DNA of 64,000 bases from Anaerolineaceae bacterium (lineage in GTDB: Bacteria > Chloroflexota > Anaerolineae > Anaerolineales > Anaerolineaceae): contig JAJUGU010000006.1 of NCBI GenBank assembly GCA_029265815.1, positions 1-64,000 on the forward strand. The letters run 5' to 3'. The notes beneath the pieces were generated by a model that saw only the letters and a program-made list of their open reading frames with translations, searched no databases and was not told the DNA's origin. Of this stretch, positions 35,373-43,805 are shown one piece after another; position 1 is the first letter of the stretch, and each line of letters begins with the position of its first letter. A program made the position numbers and the translations under genes.

Positions 35373-35465
35373 TCGGTAGTCAGGCTATCGTGGTGCATCT
35401 TTCAGCACCGTAGACCCTTGACTTTGCGCCGCCGGCTTTTGCCGGTTTTGCCTTTTCGGAGTGCA
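35373..35465 (-). promoter_or_regulatory. c-di-GMP-I (GEMM) riboswitch aptamer, first of two
   Basis: On the minus strand it reads AGGCAAAACCGGCAAAAGCC, then GGCGGCGCAAAGTCAAGGGTCT, a class I c-di-GMP aptamer. The P2-like loop is AAAA, not a GNRA loop. The 3' part is GATAGCCTGACTACCG, which resembles the P3 tetraloop-receptor side. It starts at the predicted transcript start. Confidence 0.85.
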
Positions 35466-35470
35466 TATTA

Positions 35471-35499
35471 AGAATAGCACGCCGCGCAGATAGTTTCAA
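35471..35499 (-). promoter_or_regulatory. Sigma-A-type promoter for the tandem c-di-GMP riboswitch
   Basis: On the minus strand TTGAAA (35494-35499), a 17-base spacer and TATTCT (35471-35476). The predicted start near 35464 coincides with the beginning of the first aptamer, supporting real transcription on this strand. Confidence 0.7.
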
Positions 35500-35613
35500 T
35501 AAATTTAACCATAACCCTTTTGTAATCCCAGCCTGATTTTGATAATATTTTTTTGGGCTTTAAGGTTAATTTTCCATCATTTTCTGATTTACAAAGAAAG
35601 GAGAGGTGAATAT

Positions 35614-36177
35614 TTGAAAATCGTAATTCTGGGATGGGGATCCCTGATCTGGGATCCACATGAGTTGCCTTTTATTAACCCCTGGAAAACTGATGGACCT
35701 GAACTCCCATTGGAGTTCTCGCGCCTTTCAAGAGATGGGCGGCTTACACTGGTGATTGATGAATTGAATGGTGCGATTTGTCAAACCCTTTACGCATATA
35801 GTCCCCGAGATTCTTTAAAAGAAGCGGTCAAGGATTTGCTAATGCGCGAAGGAACCTTAGACAAATGGATTGGTTATTACAATCACAGGACAAAAGAGAG
35901 TTCAATTAAGAAATATATTGAGCAAGTGAATATCAGTAATATTCTCAGCGGTTGGTGTGATCGACATGATGTAGATGGTGTTGTTTGGACGGCGCTGCTG
36001 TCAAATTTCAGCTTAAAACGAGACACTGCATTTTCGGTAGAGGGCGCGATGACCTATCTAAAAGGTCTGCAAAAAAATGTGCAGAAACATGCACTGGAAT
36101 ATTTTCAAAAAGCTCCTCACCAGATTAATACACCCCTTCGCAGGCGGGTCAAACGAGAATGGCCAGAATATCAATGA
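35614..36177 (+). CDS. Gamma-glutamylcyclotransferase-like protein
   Basis: A 187-residue protein opening LKIVILGWGSLIWDP, the glycine-rich YGSLxx-like loop of the GGCT/BtrG fold, with PLEFSRLSRDGRLTLVID following as in that group. The family uses a conserved Glu to cyclise gamma-glutamyl amines, but several members are substrate-binding only and the catalytic Glu is not certain here. I start it at TTG 35614, after AAGGAGAGG; an earlier in-frame TTG (35539) lacks an RBS. It lies about 70 bases before the solitary methyltransferase gene. Confidence 0.75.
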   Translation: MKIVILGWGSLIWDPHELPFINPWKTDGPELPLEFSRLSRDGRLTLVIDELNGAICQTLYAYSPRDSLKEAVKDLLMREGTLDKWIGYYNHRTKESSIKKYIEQVNISNILSGWCDRHDVDGVVWTALLSNFSLKRDTAFSVEGAMTYLKGLQKNVQKHALEYFQKAPHQINTPLRRRVKREWPEYQ

Positions 36178-36249
36178 TGAAATTAGCAAAAAAGGTCGTA
36201 ACCCTTTGCTATAATCAAGGGGATTAATTCTAATTTATAGAGCAATGGA

Positions 36250-37104
36250 ATGTCTCATCAGATCTACTACTCTGACAATTTATCGGTTCTCAAGGGATTA
36301 CCTTCTGAATCTGTGGATTTAATCTATATCGATCCCCCATTCAATACGGGTAAAACGCAGAGGCGCACGCAGGTAAAAACCGAACGCTCGGAAAGGGGAG
36401 ACCGCACAGGTTTCGCGGGGAACCGCTATGAGACGGTAAAGATTGGCTCCAAAGCGTATGGCGACCTGTTTGACGATTTTCTGGCGTTTCTGGAGCCGCG
36501 CCTGATTGAAGCTTATCGAGTTTTAACAAAACATGGAAGCCTGTATTTTCACATTGATTACCGAGAGGTGCACTACTGCAAGATACTATTGGATCAAATT
36601 TTTGGACGAGAGAGCTTCTTGAACGAAATCATCTGGGCGTACGATTACGGAGCACGCACGCGTCAAAAATGGCCACCCAAGCATGACAATATCCTGTGGT
36701 ATGTGAAAGACCTGCGGCATTACACTTTCAACTATGATGAGATCGAGCGTATCCCTTACATGGCACCGGGGTTAGTAGGACCAGAAAAAGCTGCAAAGGG
36801 CAAACTGCCAACTGATACCTGGTGGCATACCATTGTGGCTACCAATGGCAAGGAAAAGACCGGCTACCCAACGCAGAAACCGTTGGGGATTATTCGCCGC
36901 ATCATTACAGCATCATCAAACCCGGGTGAGACCGTGTTAGATTTTTTTGCCGGCAGCGGTACCACAGGTGCGGCATGCCTGGAGTTAGGGCGCAGGTTTA
37001 TCTTAGTGGATGACAACCCGCAGGCACTGGAAACGATGGCGAACCGTTTTGCCGGAAATCTGGATATCGAATGGATTGGATATGAACCCAAAACCAACTT
37101 ATGA
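36250..37104 (+). CDS. Solitary beta-class DNA methyltransferase
   Basis: A 284-residue site-specific DNA methyltransferase (N6-adenine or N4-cytosine). It has motif IV DPPFNTG near residue 28 and the SAM motif I DFFAGSGTTGAA near 232-240, the beta-class order. No restriction enzyme lies beside it, so it is a solitary enzyme that may act in gene regulation or protection. The 3' end overlaps the following gene by 23 bases. Start ATG 36250. The recognition sequence cannot be read from the protein. Confidence 0.9.
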   Translation: MSHQIYYSDNLSVLKGLPSESVDLIYIDPPFNTGKTQRRTQVKTERSERGDRTGFAGNRYETVKIGSKAYGDLFDDFLAFLEPRLIEAYRVLTKHGSLYFHIDYREVHYCKILLDQIFGRESFLNEIIWAYDYGARTRQKWPPKHDNILWYVKDLRHYTFNYDEIERIPYMAPGLVGPEKAAKGKLPTDTWWHTIVATNGKEKTGYPTQKPLGIIRRIITASSNPGETVLDFFAGSGTTGAACLELGRRFILVDDNPQALETMANRFAGNLDIEWIGYEPKTNL

Positions 37105-37765
37105 AGAGTTCATGCAAAAGTTGCTAGACCTTTCGAACCCGATCAACGTGGAGGGTCAACAGCGCTTTGGCATCCACGGGGAAAAGATGCTGGGAATTTC
37201 GGTCTACGATTTGAGAAAACTGGCACGCGGCATCAGAGATCATGAACTGGCGCAACAGTTGTGGGCTTCAGGGGTGCATGATGCACGTCTGCTGGCGACT
37301 ATGGTGGATGAGCCTGCAAAAGTTACGAGCGAGCAGATGATGAGCTGGACAGCGGACTTTGATTCATGGGATATTTGCGACCAGGCGACAGACAACTTGT
37401 TTATTTATGCCGATGGGATCCTGGAACTCATTCCTCAGTGGGCGCAGCGTGAGGAAGAATTCGTGAAGAGAGCAGCGTTTGCATCAATTGCAGCGATTGC
37501 GTGGCATGGTAAACAGTATGCGGATGAAGTCGTTGCCGAGTTCTTCCCATTGATCGAGGAGAACGCAGGCGATCCGCGTAATTTTGTTAAAAAAGCTGTC
37601 AACTGGGCACTGCGCAATATTGGGAAGATGCGCCCGGCGTTGCGCGGGCAGGCAGTTGCCCTGGCTCGTAAATTACTTGAACATCCGGCTGCCTCAGGCA
37701 GGTGGATCGGGCGCGATGCCTTGAAGGAATTTGAAAAGAAATTTGGAATTCAAATTGTGGAGTGA
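37082..37765 (+). CDS. DNA alkylation repair protein (AlkD-like)
   Basis: A 227-residue all-helical HEAT-repeat-like protein. Segments KMLGISVYDLRKLARGI, ADFDSWDICDQATDNLF near residue 100 and KAVNWALRNIGKMRPAL near 180 match the AlkD DNA-glycosylase family, which removes positively charged alkyl bases without base flipping. The conserved SWDICDQ Trp/Asp pair is present. ATG 37082 is inside the methyltransferase gene (23-base overlap). The stop and the next RBS overlap as well, so the DNA methyltransferase, this gene and the phosphorylase form one coupled unit. Confidence 0.88.
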   Translation: MNPKPTYEEFMQKLLDLSNPINVEGQQRFGIHGEKMLGISVYDLRKLARGIRDHELAQQLWASGVHDARLLATMVDEPAKVTSEQMMSWTADFDSWDICDQATDNLFIYADGILELIPQWAQREEEFVKRAAFASIAAIAWHGKQYADEVVAEFFPLIEENAGDPRNFVKKAVNWALRNIGKMRPALRGQAVALARKLLEHPAASGRWIGRDALKEFEKKFGIQIVE

Positions 37766-37767
37766 GA

Positions 37768-38541
37768 ATGTTAAAAACCCAACACCCGATTACTGAATTT
37801 GATGAAGATCGCAGTGCCATTCTCATGCCTGATCCATATTCGATTGGAGCAGAGACGCTCATTCCGGCGCGTGGCGTTTTGTGTTTTTTCCAGGATGTTA
37901 TTAAAGACTTGTGCGACGAAGGAAAGTTAAAAGAAATCGGGCACTTGAGTTCTGAGATCGGTAAAAATCCTGTCTATATATATGGGAACGGTACAGATGG
38001 AGTGACGGTGGTGCATCCCGGAGTTGGTGCACCGTTGGCTGCTGCATTTCTGGAGGAATTGATCGCCAATGGTGTTACCAGGTTCATTGCCTGCGGTGGG
38101 GCTGGAGTGCTCGACCGTTCGAAAGCACCAGGGTATCCATTCATATTAACTTCAGCGATTCGTGATGAAGGAACCTCATACCATTATCTACCACCCTCGC
38201 GTGAGGTTAAGCCTCATGCTGACGCTGTTCGGGCACTTGAGGATGCCTGTTGTGAAATGGGGATTGAATATCAATTGGGAAAATCCTGGACAACTGATGC
38301 AATCTATCGCGAGACGAAAGGAAAGCGAAAAGATAGACTCGAGGAAGGCTGTCTGGTGGTTGAAATGGAAGCTGCAGCCTTCTTTGCTGTGGCACAATTC
38401 CGTGAGATCAAGTTTGGACAGATCGTTTACGGTGGTGATCTGGTTCATCCCGATGGCTGGGATGGGCGCAGGTGGCATAAACGCAATGCCGATAGGCGAC
38501 TGATGTTCGAGCTGGCGGTAAATGCTGCAATGAAGTTATGA
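37768..38541 (+). CDS. Nucleoside phosphorylase (uridine/purine phosphorylase family)
   Basis: Cleaves nucleosides with phosphate to free base and ribose-1-phosphate. The 257-residue protein has the PNP/UDP-phosphorylase pattern: VHPGVGAPLAAAF near residue 90, ACGGAGVLD near 110 and the ribose-binding VVEMEAAAFFAVAQ near 205. ATG 37768 follows GGAG and lies 2 bases after the AlkD-like stop. Which base is preferred is not clear from sequence. A terminator follows. Confidence 0.9.
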   Translation: MLKTQHPITEFDEDRSAILMPDPYSIGAETLIPARGVLCFFQDVIKDLCDEGKLKEIGHLSSEIGKNPVYIYGNGTDGVTVVHPGVGAPLAAAFLEELIANGVTRFIACGGAGVLDRSKAPGYPFILTSAIRDEGTSYHYLPPSREVKPHADAVRALEDACCEMGIEYQLGKSWTTDAIYRETKGKRKDRLEEGCLVVEMEAAAFFAVAQFREIKFGQIVYGGDLVHPDGWDGRRWHKRNADRRLMFELAVNAAMKL

Positions 38542-38593
38542 GAATTGACACTTGCGAAGGTCTAAAAATCGCAATTAATTAAGAAACTTGATA

Positions 38594-38632
38594 ACCGGGC
38601 TCATGAATCACGCGACCCGGTAATTTTTTATA
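38594..38632 (+). terminator. Rho-independent terminator of the phosphorylase operon
   Basis: The stem accggg/cccggt, with a 16-base loop, is followed by AATTTTTTAT. It lies about 50 bases after the phosphorylase stop. Confidence 0.7.
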
Positions 38633-38694
38633 TAGGAACTCAGTATTATAGAGTCAATGGTGAGTGGAGGGTATGCTGACGGATGAAGCAGGTG

Positions 38695-39618
38695 TTATGC
38701 CTGATGAATGCGGCTTAATGCGCGGACCTGTTCAGCGGCGTGGTAAGAAGAGCGCACCAGGGGAGCGCTCTCTACCCAGCGGAAGCCGATTTCTTCTCCA
38801 TAACGTTTTAACTCGGCAAACTCATCGAGTGTGTAATAACGTGCAATAGGAAGGTGTTGACGGCTGGGCTGCAGGTACTGGCCGATGGTGAGAATGTCTA
38901 CTCCCCAGCTTTGTAAGTCGCGCATTACTGCTTTGATCTCTTCCATTGTTTCACCCAGTCCAACCATAATGCCAGATTTGGTAAGCACTTCAGAATCAAG
39001 CATTTTGGCGTTACGCAGCACAGATTCTGACCATTCATAATGATCCTGCGGCTGGACATGTTTGAAAAGGGATGGGACGGTTTCTACATTGTGGTTAAGA
39101 ATCTCAGGGCGGGCATCCATAACGATCTTCAGTGCTTCAAGGCTGCCTTTGAAATCGGGGATCAAGACTTCAACAGAGCAGCCGATGTGTAGCTGATGAA
39201 TTCGGCGGATGACGGCGGCAAATATCGGAGCACCACCGTCACGGCGTTCGTCACGGTTTACGGATGTGATCACAGCATGTTTAAGTTCCATTGCTTTGAC
39301 CGCCTGCGCGACTCGTTCAGGTTCGAGCCAATCGAGAGTTTCAGGACGCCCATGGTTAATATCACAGAAACGACATGAACGGGTGCAGACATCACCGAGC
39401 ATAAGGAAGGTGGCTGTGCCGCTGCCCCAGCACTCTCCCATGTTTGGACAGCCGGCCTCTTCACACACCGTATGCAGCTCTTTTCGGCGCATCAAAGAGT
39501 GTAACTGGTCATAAGTCTCGCCAGATGGGGCGCGTACCTTGATCCAGTCGGGGCGGCGTTTAGGCCTGGAGTCGATCATTGCTGGGTCAATGCGGTTGCG
39601 AGTAGGTGATTCAGTCAT
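38695..39618 (-). CDS. lipA: Lipoyl synthase
   Basis: Radical-SAM enzyme that inserts two sulfurs into octanoyl groups. The 307-residue protein carries both cluster motifs: [12 protein letters not shown] near residue 54-65 for the auxiliary cluster and CTRSCRFC near 80-87 for the radical-SAM cluster. The C-terminal RSSYHA supplies the Ser ligand of the auxiliary cluster. ATG 39618 follows GAGGAG; a longer frame upstream is not supported. No lipB lies nearby. Confidence 0.96.
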   Translation of the reverse strand: MTESPTRNRIDPAMIDSRPKRRPDWIKVRAPSGETYDQLHSLMRRKELHTVCEEAGCPNMGECWGSGTATFLMLGDVCTRSCRFCDINHGRPETLDWLEPERVAQAVKAMELKHAVITSVNRDERRDGGAPIFAAVIRRIHQLHIGCSVEVLIPDFKGSLEALKIVMDARPEILNHNVETVPSLFKHVQPQDHYEWSESVLRNAKMLDSEVLTKSGIMVGLGETMEEIKAVMRDLQSWGVDILTIGQYLQPSRQHLPIARYYTLDEFAELKRYGEEIGFRWVESAPLVRSSYHAAEQVRALSRIHQA

Positions 39619-39661
39619 GTTATCTCCTCGCCGTATTATACCGTCGATTGGCGGGCAGAAT

Positions 39662-39686
39662 AAAAAACAGGGAGCAGTGCTCCCTG
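39662..39686 (-). terminator. Rho-independent terminator of the 39709 response regulator
   Basis: The perfect stem cagggagc/gctccctg with a three-base loop is followed on the minus strand by TTTTTTA (six A residues on the plus strand), about 22 bases after the stop. Confidence 0.8.
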
Positions 39687-39708
39687 CCAAACTAAACGGA
39701 ATAAATAT

Positions 39709-40461
39709 TTATAACTCCGTCATTAATTTATAGCCAAGACGATCCACGTTCTTGATGATCGGATGTTCACTGTCCACCTTTTCCATTTCCTGGCGCAGCA
39801 GGTAGACCAAATATTTCAAGCGGTTGCGTACAGGCAGGCTAGTTTCGCCCCAAATTTGCATCGTCAAGTCGTTATATGTCACCACCCGCGGTGCACCTCT
39901 GGCTAGCATTAACAAGACTTCGTACATTTTACCGGTTAATTGGATGCGCTTGCCTTTATAGTAGATCTCTTGAGTTTCCAGATCGACAACCAATTCAACA
40001 TCCGGGAAAACCATGCGCTTCACTTCTTTATGCACACCAGCGCGGCGCAATACAGCGCGCGAGCGAGCGATTACCTCTGAATTGTTAAAGGGTTTGGTAA
40101 CATAATCATCCACGCCCATTTGTAAGGCTTTGACAACATTTTCAGTTTGGCCCAGCGCAGAAATTACGATGACAGGAATGTCAGCTAGCCGGTGAAGTTC
40201 TTCGAATGTCTCCCATCCATCCATTTCGGGCATCATCACATCCAACAAGATCAGAGATGGATTGACTTCGGAGAGTTTTGACAACGCCTCCTTGCCGCTG
40301 AAGGCACCTGAGACGTCAAACCCCTCGCGTTGGAAGATATGCTTAAGGAGCACGACTGTATCCGGTTCGTCGTCAATGACCAGTACACGCGGACGGTCTT
40401 TGGTTTGAACCTGATCCAGGTCAACACCAGTCAATTCATTTTTAAGATCACCATTAGCCAT
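39709..40461 (-). CDS. OmpR-like response regulator
   Basis: A 250-residue two-component regulator. The receiver domain (about 25-140) has the acidic pair VIDDEPD and the phosphoacceptor LILLDVMMPEMDG, with the Thr/Lys switch residues (VISA, VTKPFN) present. The C-terminal DNA-binding domain (about 150-245; FPDVELVVDLETQEIYYKGK, then LTGKMYEVLLMLA) is of the winged-helix trans-reg-C type. RBS AGGTAGGG. No histidine kinase gene is adjacent. It is a paralogue of the neighbouring gene at 40617. Confidence 0.93.
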   Translation of the reverse strand: MANGDLKNELTGVDLDQVQTKDRPRVLVIDDEPDTVVLLKHIFQREGFDVSGAFSGKEALSKLSEVNPSLILLDVMMPEMDGWETFEELHRLADIPVIVISALGQTENVVKALQMGVDDYVTKPFNNSEVIARSRAVLRRAGVHKEVKRMVFPDVELVVDLETQEIYYKGKRIQLTGKMYEVLLMLARGAPRVVTYNDLTMQIWGETSLPVRNRLKYLVYLLRQEMEKVDSEHPIIKNVDRLGYKLMTEL

Positions 40462-40616
40462 ATAGCCCTACCTTATCTATGGATCGCGAATTACCGGTGG
40501 TAATAATGAAGTGATGCAACAGATGAAGTGAAAAGAACCACATATACATAAAAGTATATGTATAGTAATCTTATAGTATTGTAACAACGAATAAAACAAT
40601 AATCAAGCGGAATGAA

Positions 40617-41393
40617 TTACGTTGGGCCAATTGAAAGTTTATATCCCAGACGATCAATATTTTGGATAATGTCACACTGAGGATTGATCCTGAAAAATTC
40701 CTGCCGCAAGAGATAAACAAGGTATTTCAAGCGATTGCGCACCGCTGGGGTATTTTCTCCCCAAATTTTTTGTGTCAGATCCTGGTAATTAACGACACGC
40801 GGGGCATTTTTTGCCAATAGAGCCAGGACTTCAAACATCTTGCCGGTTAACTGGATGCGACTGCCATGATAAGTGACCTCATATGATTCAAGGTCAATAA
40901 TTAATTCAAGCGAAGGGAAGGAAAGGGCGTTAATCGTCGCTGAACGTTCAGAGCGCCGTAGTACAGCGTTCACCCTGGCTACAAGTTCGGCATCATCGAA
41001 AGGTTTTGTGACATAGTCATCAACGCCTTTTTGCAAGAGGTGAATGATTTCTTCTTTTTGGTTGATTGCCGATAATACTACCACGGGTACATTCATGATC
41101 TTACGAATGGCGTCGAATGTCTCTTCACCGGTCATTCCAGGCATGATGAGATCTAATACAACAAGCGAGGGGGTGATGTTGATTAACTTGTTAAGGGCAT
41201 CTTTGCCGTTGGAGGCACCTGAGACGTTGTAACCCTCATTCATAAAAATACGTTTCAAGAGGGTTACATTTTCGGGTTCGTCATCGACAACCAGAATGCG
41301 TTTGCGTTCGATGGGATGAATCTCATCCAGGTCAATGCCAACCGATGACAGGGCAGAATAATTCTCAAGAGAAAATTTGGTATCCAATGACAT
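40617..41393 (-). CDS. OmpR-like response regulator, paralogue of 39709
   Basis: A 258-residue regulator of the same layout: receiver (VVDDEPENVT, LVVLDLIMPGMTG, VTKPFDD) with intact phosphoacceptor, and winged-helix domain (LSFPSLELIIDLESYEV, then LTGKMFEVLALLA). Long stretches are identical or similar to the downstream neighbour across both domains, so the pair arose by duplication. ATG 41393 (MSLDTKFS) follows GGAG; the longer frame to 41441 is not favoured. About 150 AT-rich bases separate the two genes with no terminator, so they may be co-transcribed. Confidence 0.93.
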   Translation of the reverse strand: MSLDTKFSLENYSALSSVGIDLDEIHPIERKRILVVDDEPENVTLLKRIFMNEGYNVSGASNGKDALNKLINITPSLVVLDLIMPGMTGEETFDAIRKIMNVPVVVLSAINQKEEIIHLLQKGVDDYVTKPFDDAELVARVNAVLRRSERSATINALSFPSLELIIDLESYEVTYHGSRIQLTGKMFEVLALLAKNAPRVVNYQDLTQKIWGENTPAVRNRLKYLVYLLRQEFFRINPQCDIIQNIDRLGYKLSIGPT

Positions 41394-41602
41394 GTCAACT
41401 CCAGGGATTCTGCAAAGAAAGTTTCTTTGTGAAACGATCAAATTATCGTGATTGTTATTGCTTTGGTGAAATTATAGTAATTAAATATACATGTTACAGT
41501 AATATTATTATAACAAATCATTATATTTATTTCAAGGCTTCTACATTTATTGGCGTAACAGGCAATCAATCATGATATACTGCCATAAAGAGGATTACAC
41601 GC

Positions 41603-42271
41603 ATGTTAGTTCTGGTTTCTACACCAATTGGTAATTTAGGCGATATTTCACAGCGCGCTCTGGCAACACTAGAAGAAGCAGATGTTGTCGTCAGCGAGGA
41701 TACCCGAAAAACAGGTTTTCTGCTCACCCATTTTGGAATCAAGAAACCACAGATCTCTTTCCGTGAAGATAATGAAAAAAGAGCACTTCCAAAGGTGATG
41801 GAAATTCTTGAACTAGGGAAAACCGTTGCTCTGGTTACGGATGCAGGCACCCCATCGATTTCGGACCCCGGTTTTGTTCTGGTTCGCAGTGCGCTCGAAA
41901 AGAACATCCCCATATCAGCGGTGCCAGGGCCGACAGCATTGATCATGGCTCTGGTGCTTTCTGGGTTACCGGTGCACAGTTTCACTTTCCGCGGTTTTCC
42001 TCCACGCAAGAGCGGAGCCAGAAAACGCTGGCTGGAAATCGACCTGGCTTCGCCGCATACACTGATTTTCTATGAGAGTCCTTATCGGCTAATTGAATTC
42101 TTGAAAGATGCAATGGATGTTTTCGGCGACCGTAAATGTGCAGTGGCTAATGATCTAACCAAGAAATTCGAGATGATCTTACGTGGAACGATCTCTGATG
42201 TGATGAAAGATCTTCAAAAGGAACCACTCAGGGGTGAGTATTGCGTGGTAATTGCAGGCATTTCAGAATAA
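41603..42271 (+). CDS. rsmI: 16S rRNA (cytidine-1402-2'-O)-methyltransferase
   Basis: Methylates the ribose of C1402 in the decoding centre. The 222-residue SAM-dependent enzyme of the tetrapyrrole-methylase fold has [13 protein letters not shown] at the N-terminus, [11 protein letters not shown] near 32, the SAM-binding [13 protein letters not shown] near 80 and [11 protein letters not shown] near 112, plus FYESPYRL. It is shorter than E. coli RsmI (286 residues) because it lacks the C-terminal region; the core is complete. RBS AGAGGA. It opens a stretch rich in RNA-modifying enzymes. Confidence 0.94.
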   Translation: MLVLVSTPIGNLGDISQRALATLEEADVVVSEDTRKTGFLLTHFGIKKPQISFREDNEKRALPKVMEILELGKTVALVTDAGTPSISDPGFVLVRSALEKNIPISAVPGPTALIMALVLSGLPVHSFTFRGFPPRKSGARKRWLEIDLASPHTLIFYESPYRLIEFLKDAMDVFGDRKCAVANDLTKKFEMILRGTISDVMKDLQKEPLRGEYCVVIAGISE

Positions 42272-42280
42272 TCGATTCTT

Positions 42281-43003
42281 TTACCTGACCGGTAATACAT
42301 TAAATTTTGTGTCACGGTCAAAATAATCTTCATTCTCAGAGCGTTTCAATGTGCGAACAACCCAATAAGTAATAGGGGTCATCAAGATTTCGATTGAGCA
42401 TTTAAAGATGTAATTGGTAATAGTGAGGGTCCAGAACAAGCTCCAGGGGAATACACCGGCCAGTGTAGCAATACCTATAAAAATAAAAGAATCCACTGCT
42501 TCACCAACGAGGGTACTGCCAATGGTACGCATCCATAACCATTTCCCATTGGTAGCGACCTTCATTTTTGCCAGCACTACCGAATTCATGAATTCGCCCG
42601 CCAGATAGGCGATCAGACTGGCGGCCACGATGCCGCCTGAAAACACCCCTCCGAGAACGGCGTCAAATGCCGCCTGCCCCGTCTGGGCTTGCCAGGTGGC
42701 TTCACCAGGCATGATGTGCACCAGCCAAAGGACGAGAGAGGTCAGAGATAGGCAGGCGAAGCCCATCCAGATCACTCTGCGCGACCGCTTAAACCCATAT
42801 ACCTCGGTTAGTACGTCACCGAAGATGTAACTGATAGGGAAGAGAATGGTTCCGGCGTCAAAGGCGAGTGGAATGTTGATGATCGACACTCCCCAATCGA
42901 TGATCTTGGCGGATGAGGCGATATTACTGACAATCAGAACGGTCACAAAAAGTGCCATGACCAGATCAAAATATTTATACACGCGGTTTTGAAGGTCAGA
43001 CAT
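42281..43003 (-). CDS. yhhQ: Queuosine precursor transporter (YhhQ / VUT family)
   Basis: Inner-membrane importer of queuosine precursors (preQ0, preQ1 or queuine). The 240-residue protein has about six membrane helices; characteristic YhhQ/VUT segments are ILFPISYIFGDVLTEVYGFKRSR near residue 55-75 and the late GEAVDSFIFIGIATL near 165. RBS AGGA. It is 10 bases from the rsmI stop but on the other strand. A queuine tRNA-ribosyltransferase (tgt) lies 4 kb away; no preQ0/preQ1 or queuosine synthesis gene is in the window, consistent with salvage. Confidence 0.93.
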   Translation of the reverse strand: MSDLQNRVYKYFDLVMALFVTVLIVSNIASSAKIIDWGVSIINIPLAFDAGTILFPISYIFGDVLTEVYGFKRSRRVIWMGFACLSLTSLVLWLVHIMPGEATWQAQTGQAAFDAVLGGVFSGGIVAASLIAYLAGEFMNSVVLAKMKVATNGKWLWMRTIGSTLVGEAVDSFIFIGIATLAGVFPWSLFWTLTITNYIFKCSIEILMTPITYWVVRTLKRSENEDYFDRDTKFNVLPVR

Positions 43004-43070
43004 AAAAAAATCCTGTTTTTTTGGTAGATGGCCCTAGTATAATCGAGGAAAGCTAAAAATCGGAGTTGAA

Positions 43071-43805
43071 ATGCACCGTTTTTTTGTGAATCCAGAGGAA
43101 ATTCACTTCGAAGAAATCCGTTTTTCTCCTGTTACATCAAGGCAGATTACCCGTGTGCTGCGGTTAAAAAGCGGTGACAAGGTAGTAGTTCTTGACAATT
43201 CCGGTGATGAAATGCTGACAGAGTTAAACCAGGTGGACGATTTGACGTGCACAGGGCACATCCTAAAACGCGGGCGTTGTCGAAAAGAACCGTATACACG
43301 GCTATTAATGATTCTTGGTTTGACACAGCGCGAAAAGTTTGAATGGATGCTGCAAAAATGTACTGAAGTGGGAGCAGCAGCTTTTATCCCGGTGATTACC
43401 AGCCGCTCGCTGGTGCAGCATCCGGAGGATGTCCTTTCGAAATATTCGCGATGGAAAGCGATCCTAAAAGAAGCCGCAGAACAGAGTGGACGTGGCATTA
43501 TCCCCGAATTGTTTGATCCCGCGACGTTTTCAGACATACTGAAAACTATCCCTGCTGCTAATTCTCTTTGCCTGATTCCCTGGGAAGATGAACACCGGAC
43601 ATCTATACGAGACTTATTGAGCGATACCACGCCACAAAAGATTGCCGTGTTCATTGGTCCCGAGGGAGGATTCTCAACTGCAGAAATTGAACAGGCAGCT
43701 CAGGCAGGGTTCAAACCAGTCTCGCTGGGAAACCGGATTTTACGCATGGAGACGGCGGCAGTGGTAGCCGCAGCTCTTGTGATGTACGAAGCAGAAAGAG
43801 ATTAG
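43071..43805 (+). CDS. rsmE: 16S rRNA (uracil-1498-N3)-methyltransferase
   Basis: SPOUT methyltransferase that modifies U1498 of 16S rRNA. The 244-residue protein has the N-terminal PUA-like part (QITRVLRLKSGDKVVVLDNSG near residue 20-40), then QREKFEWMLQKCTEVGAA near 90, KEAAEQSGRG near 130, and the SAM-knot motif IGPEGGFSTAEIE near 193 and SLGNRILRMETAAV near 220. RBS GGAG. Its stop overlaps the stop of the convergent NSUN-type gene by 4 bases. Confidence 0.96.
   Translation: MHRFFVNPEEIHFEEIRFSPVTSRQITRVLRLKSGDKVVVLDNSGDEMLTELNQVDDLTCTGHILKRGRCRKEPYTRLLMILGLTQREKFEWMLQKCTEVGAAAFIPVITSRSLVQHPEDVLSKYSRWKAILKEAAEQSGRGIIPELFDPATFSDILKTIPAANSLCLIPWEDEHRTSIRDLLSDTTPQKIAVFIGPEGGFSTAEIEQAAQAGFKPVSLGNRILRMETAAVVAAALVMYEAERD

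Noticed and set aside
36250-37104. Type II restriction-modification system
   Set aside because: No adjacent restriction gene was found; the neighbours are AlkD-like and phosphorylase genes, so the methyltransferase is treated as solitary.
38695-39690. Longer lipA start at 39690
   Set aside because: ATG 39618 has a GAGGAG RBS and the family begins near that residue; the extension lacks an RBS.
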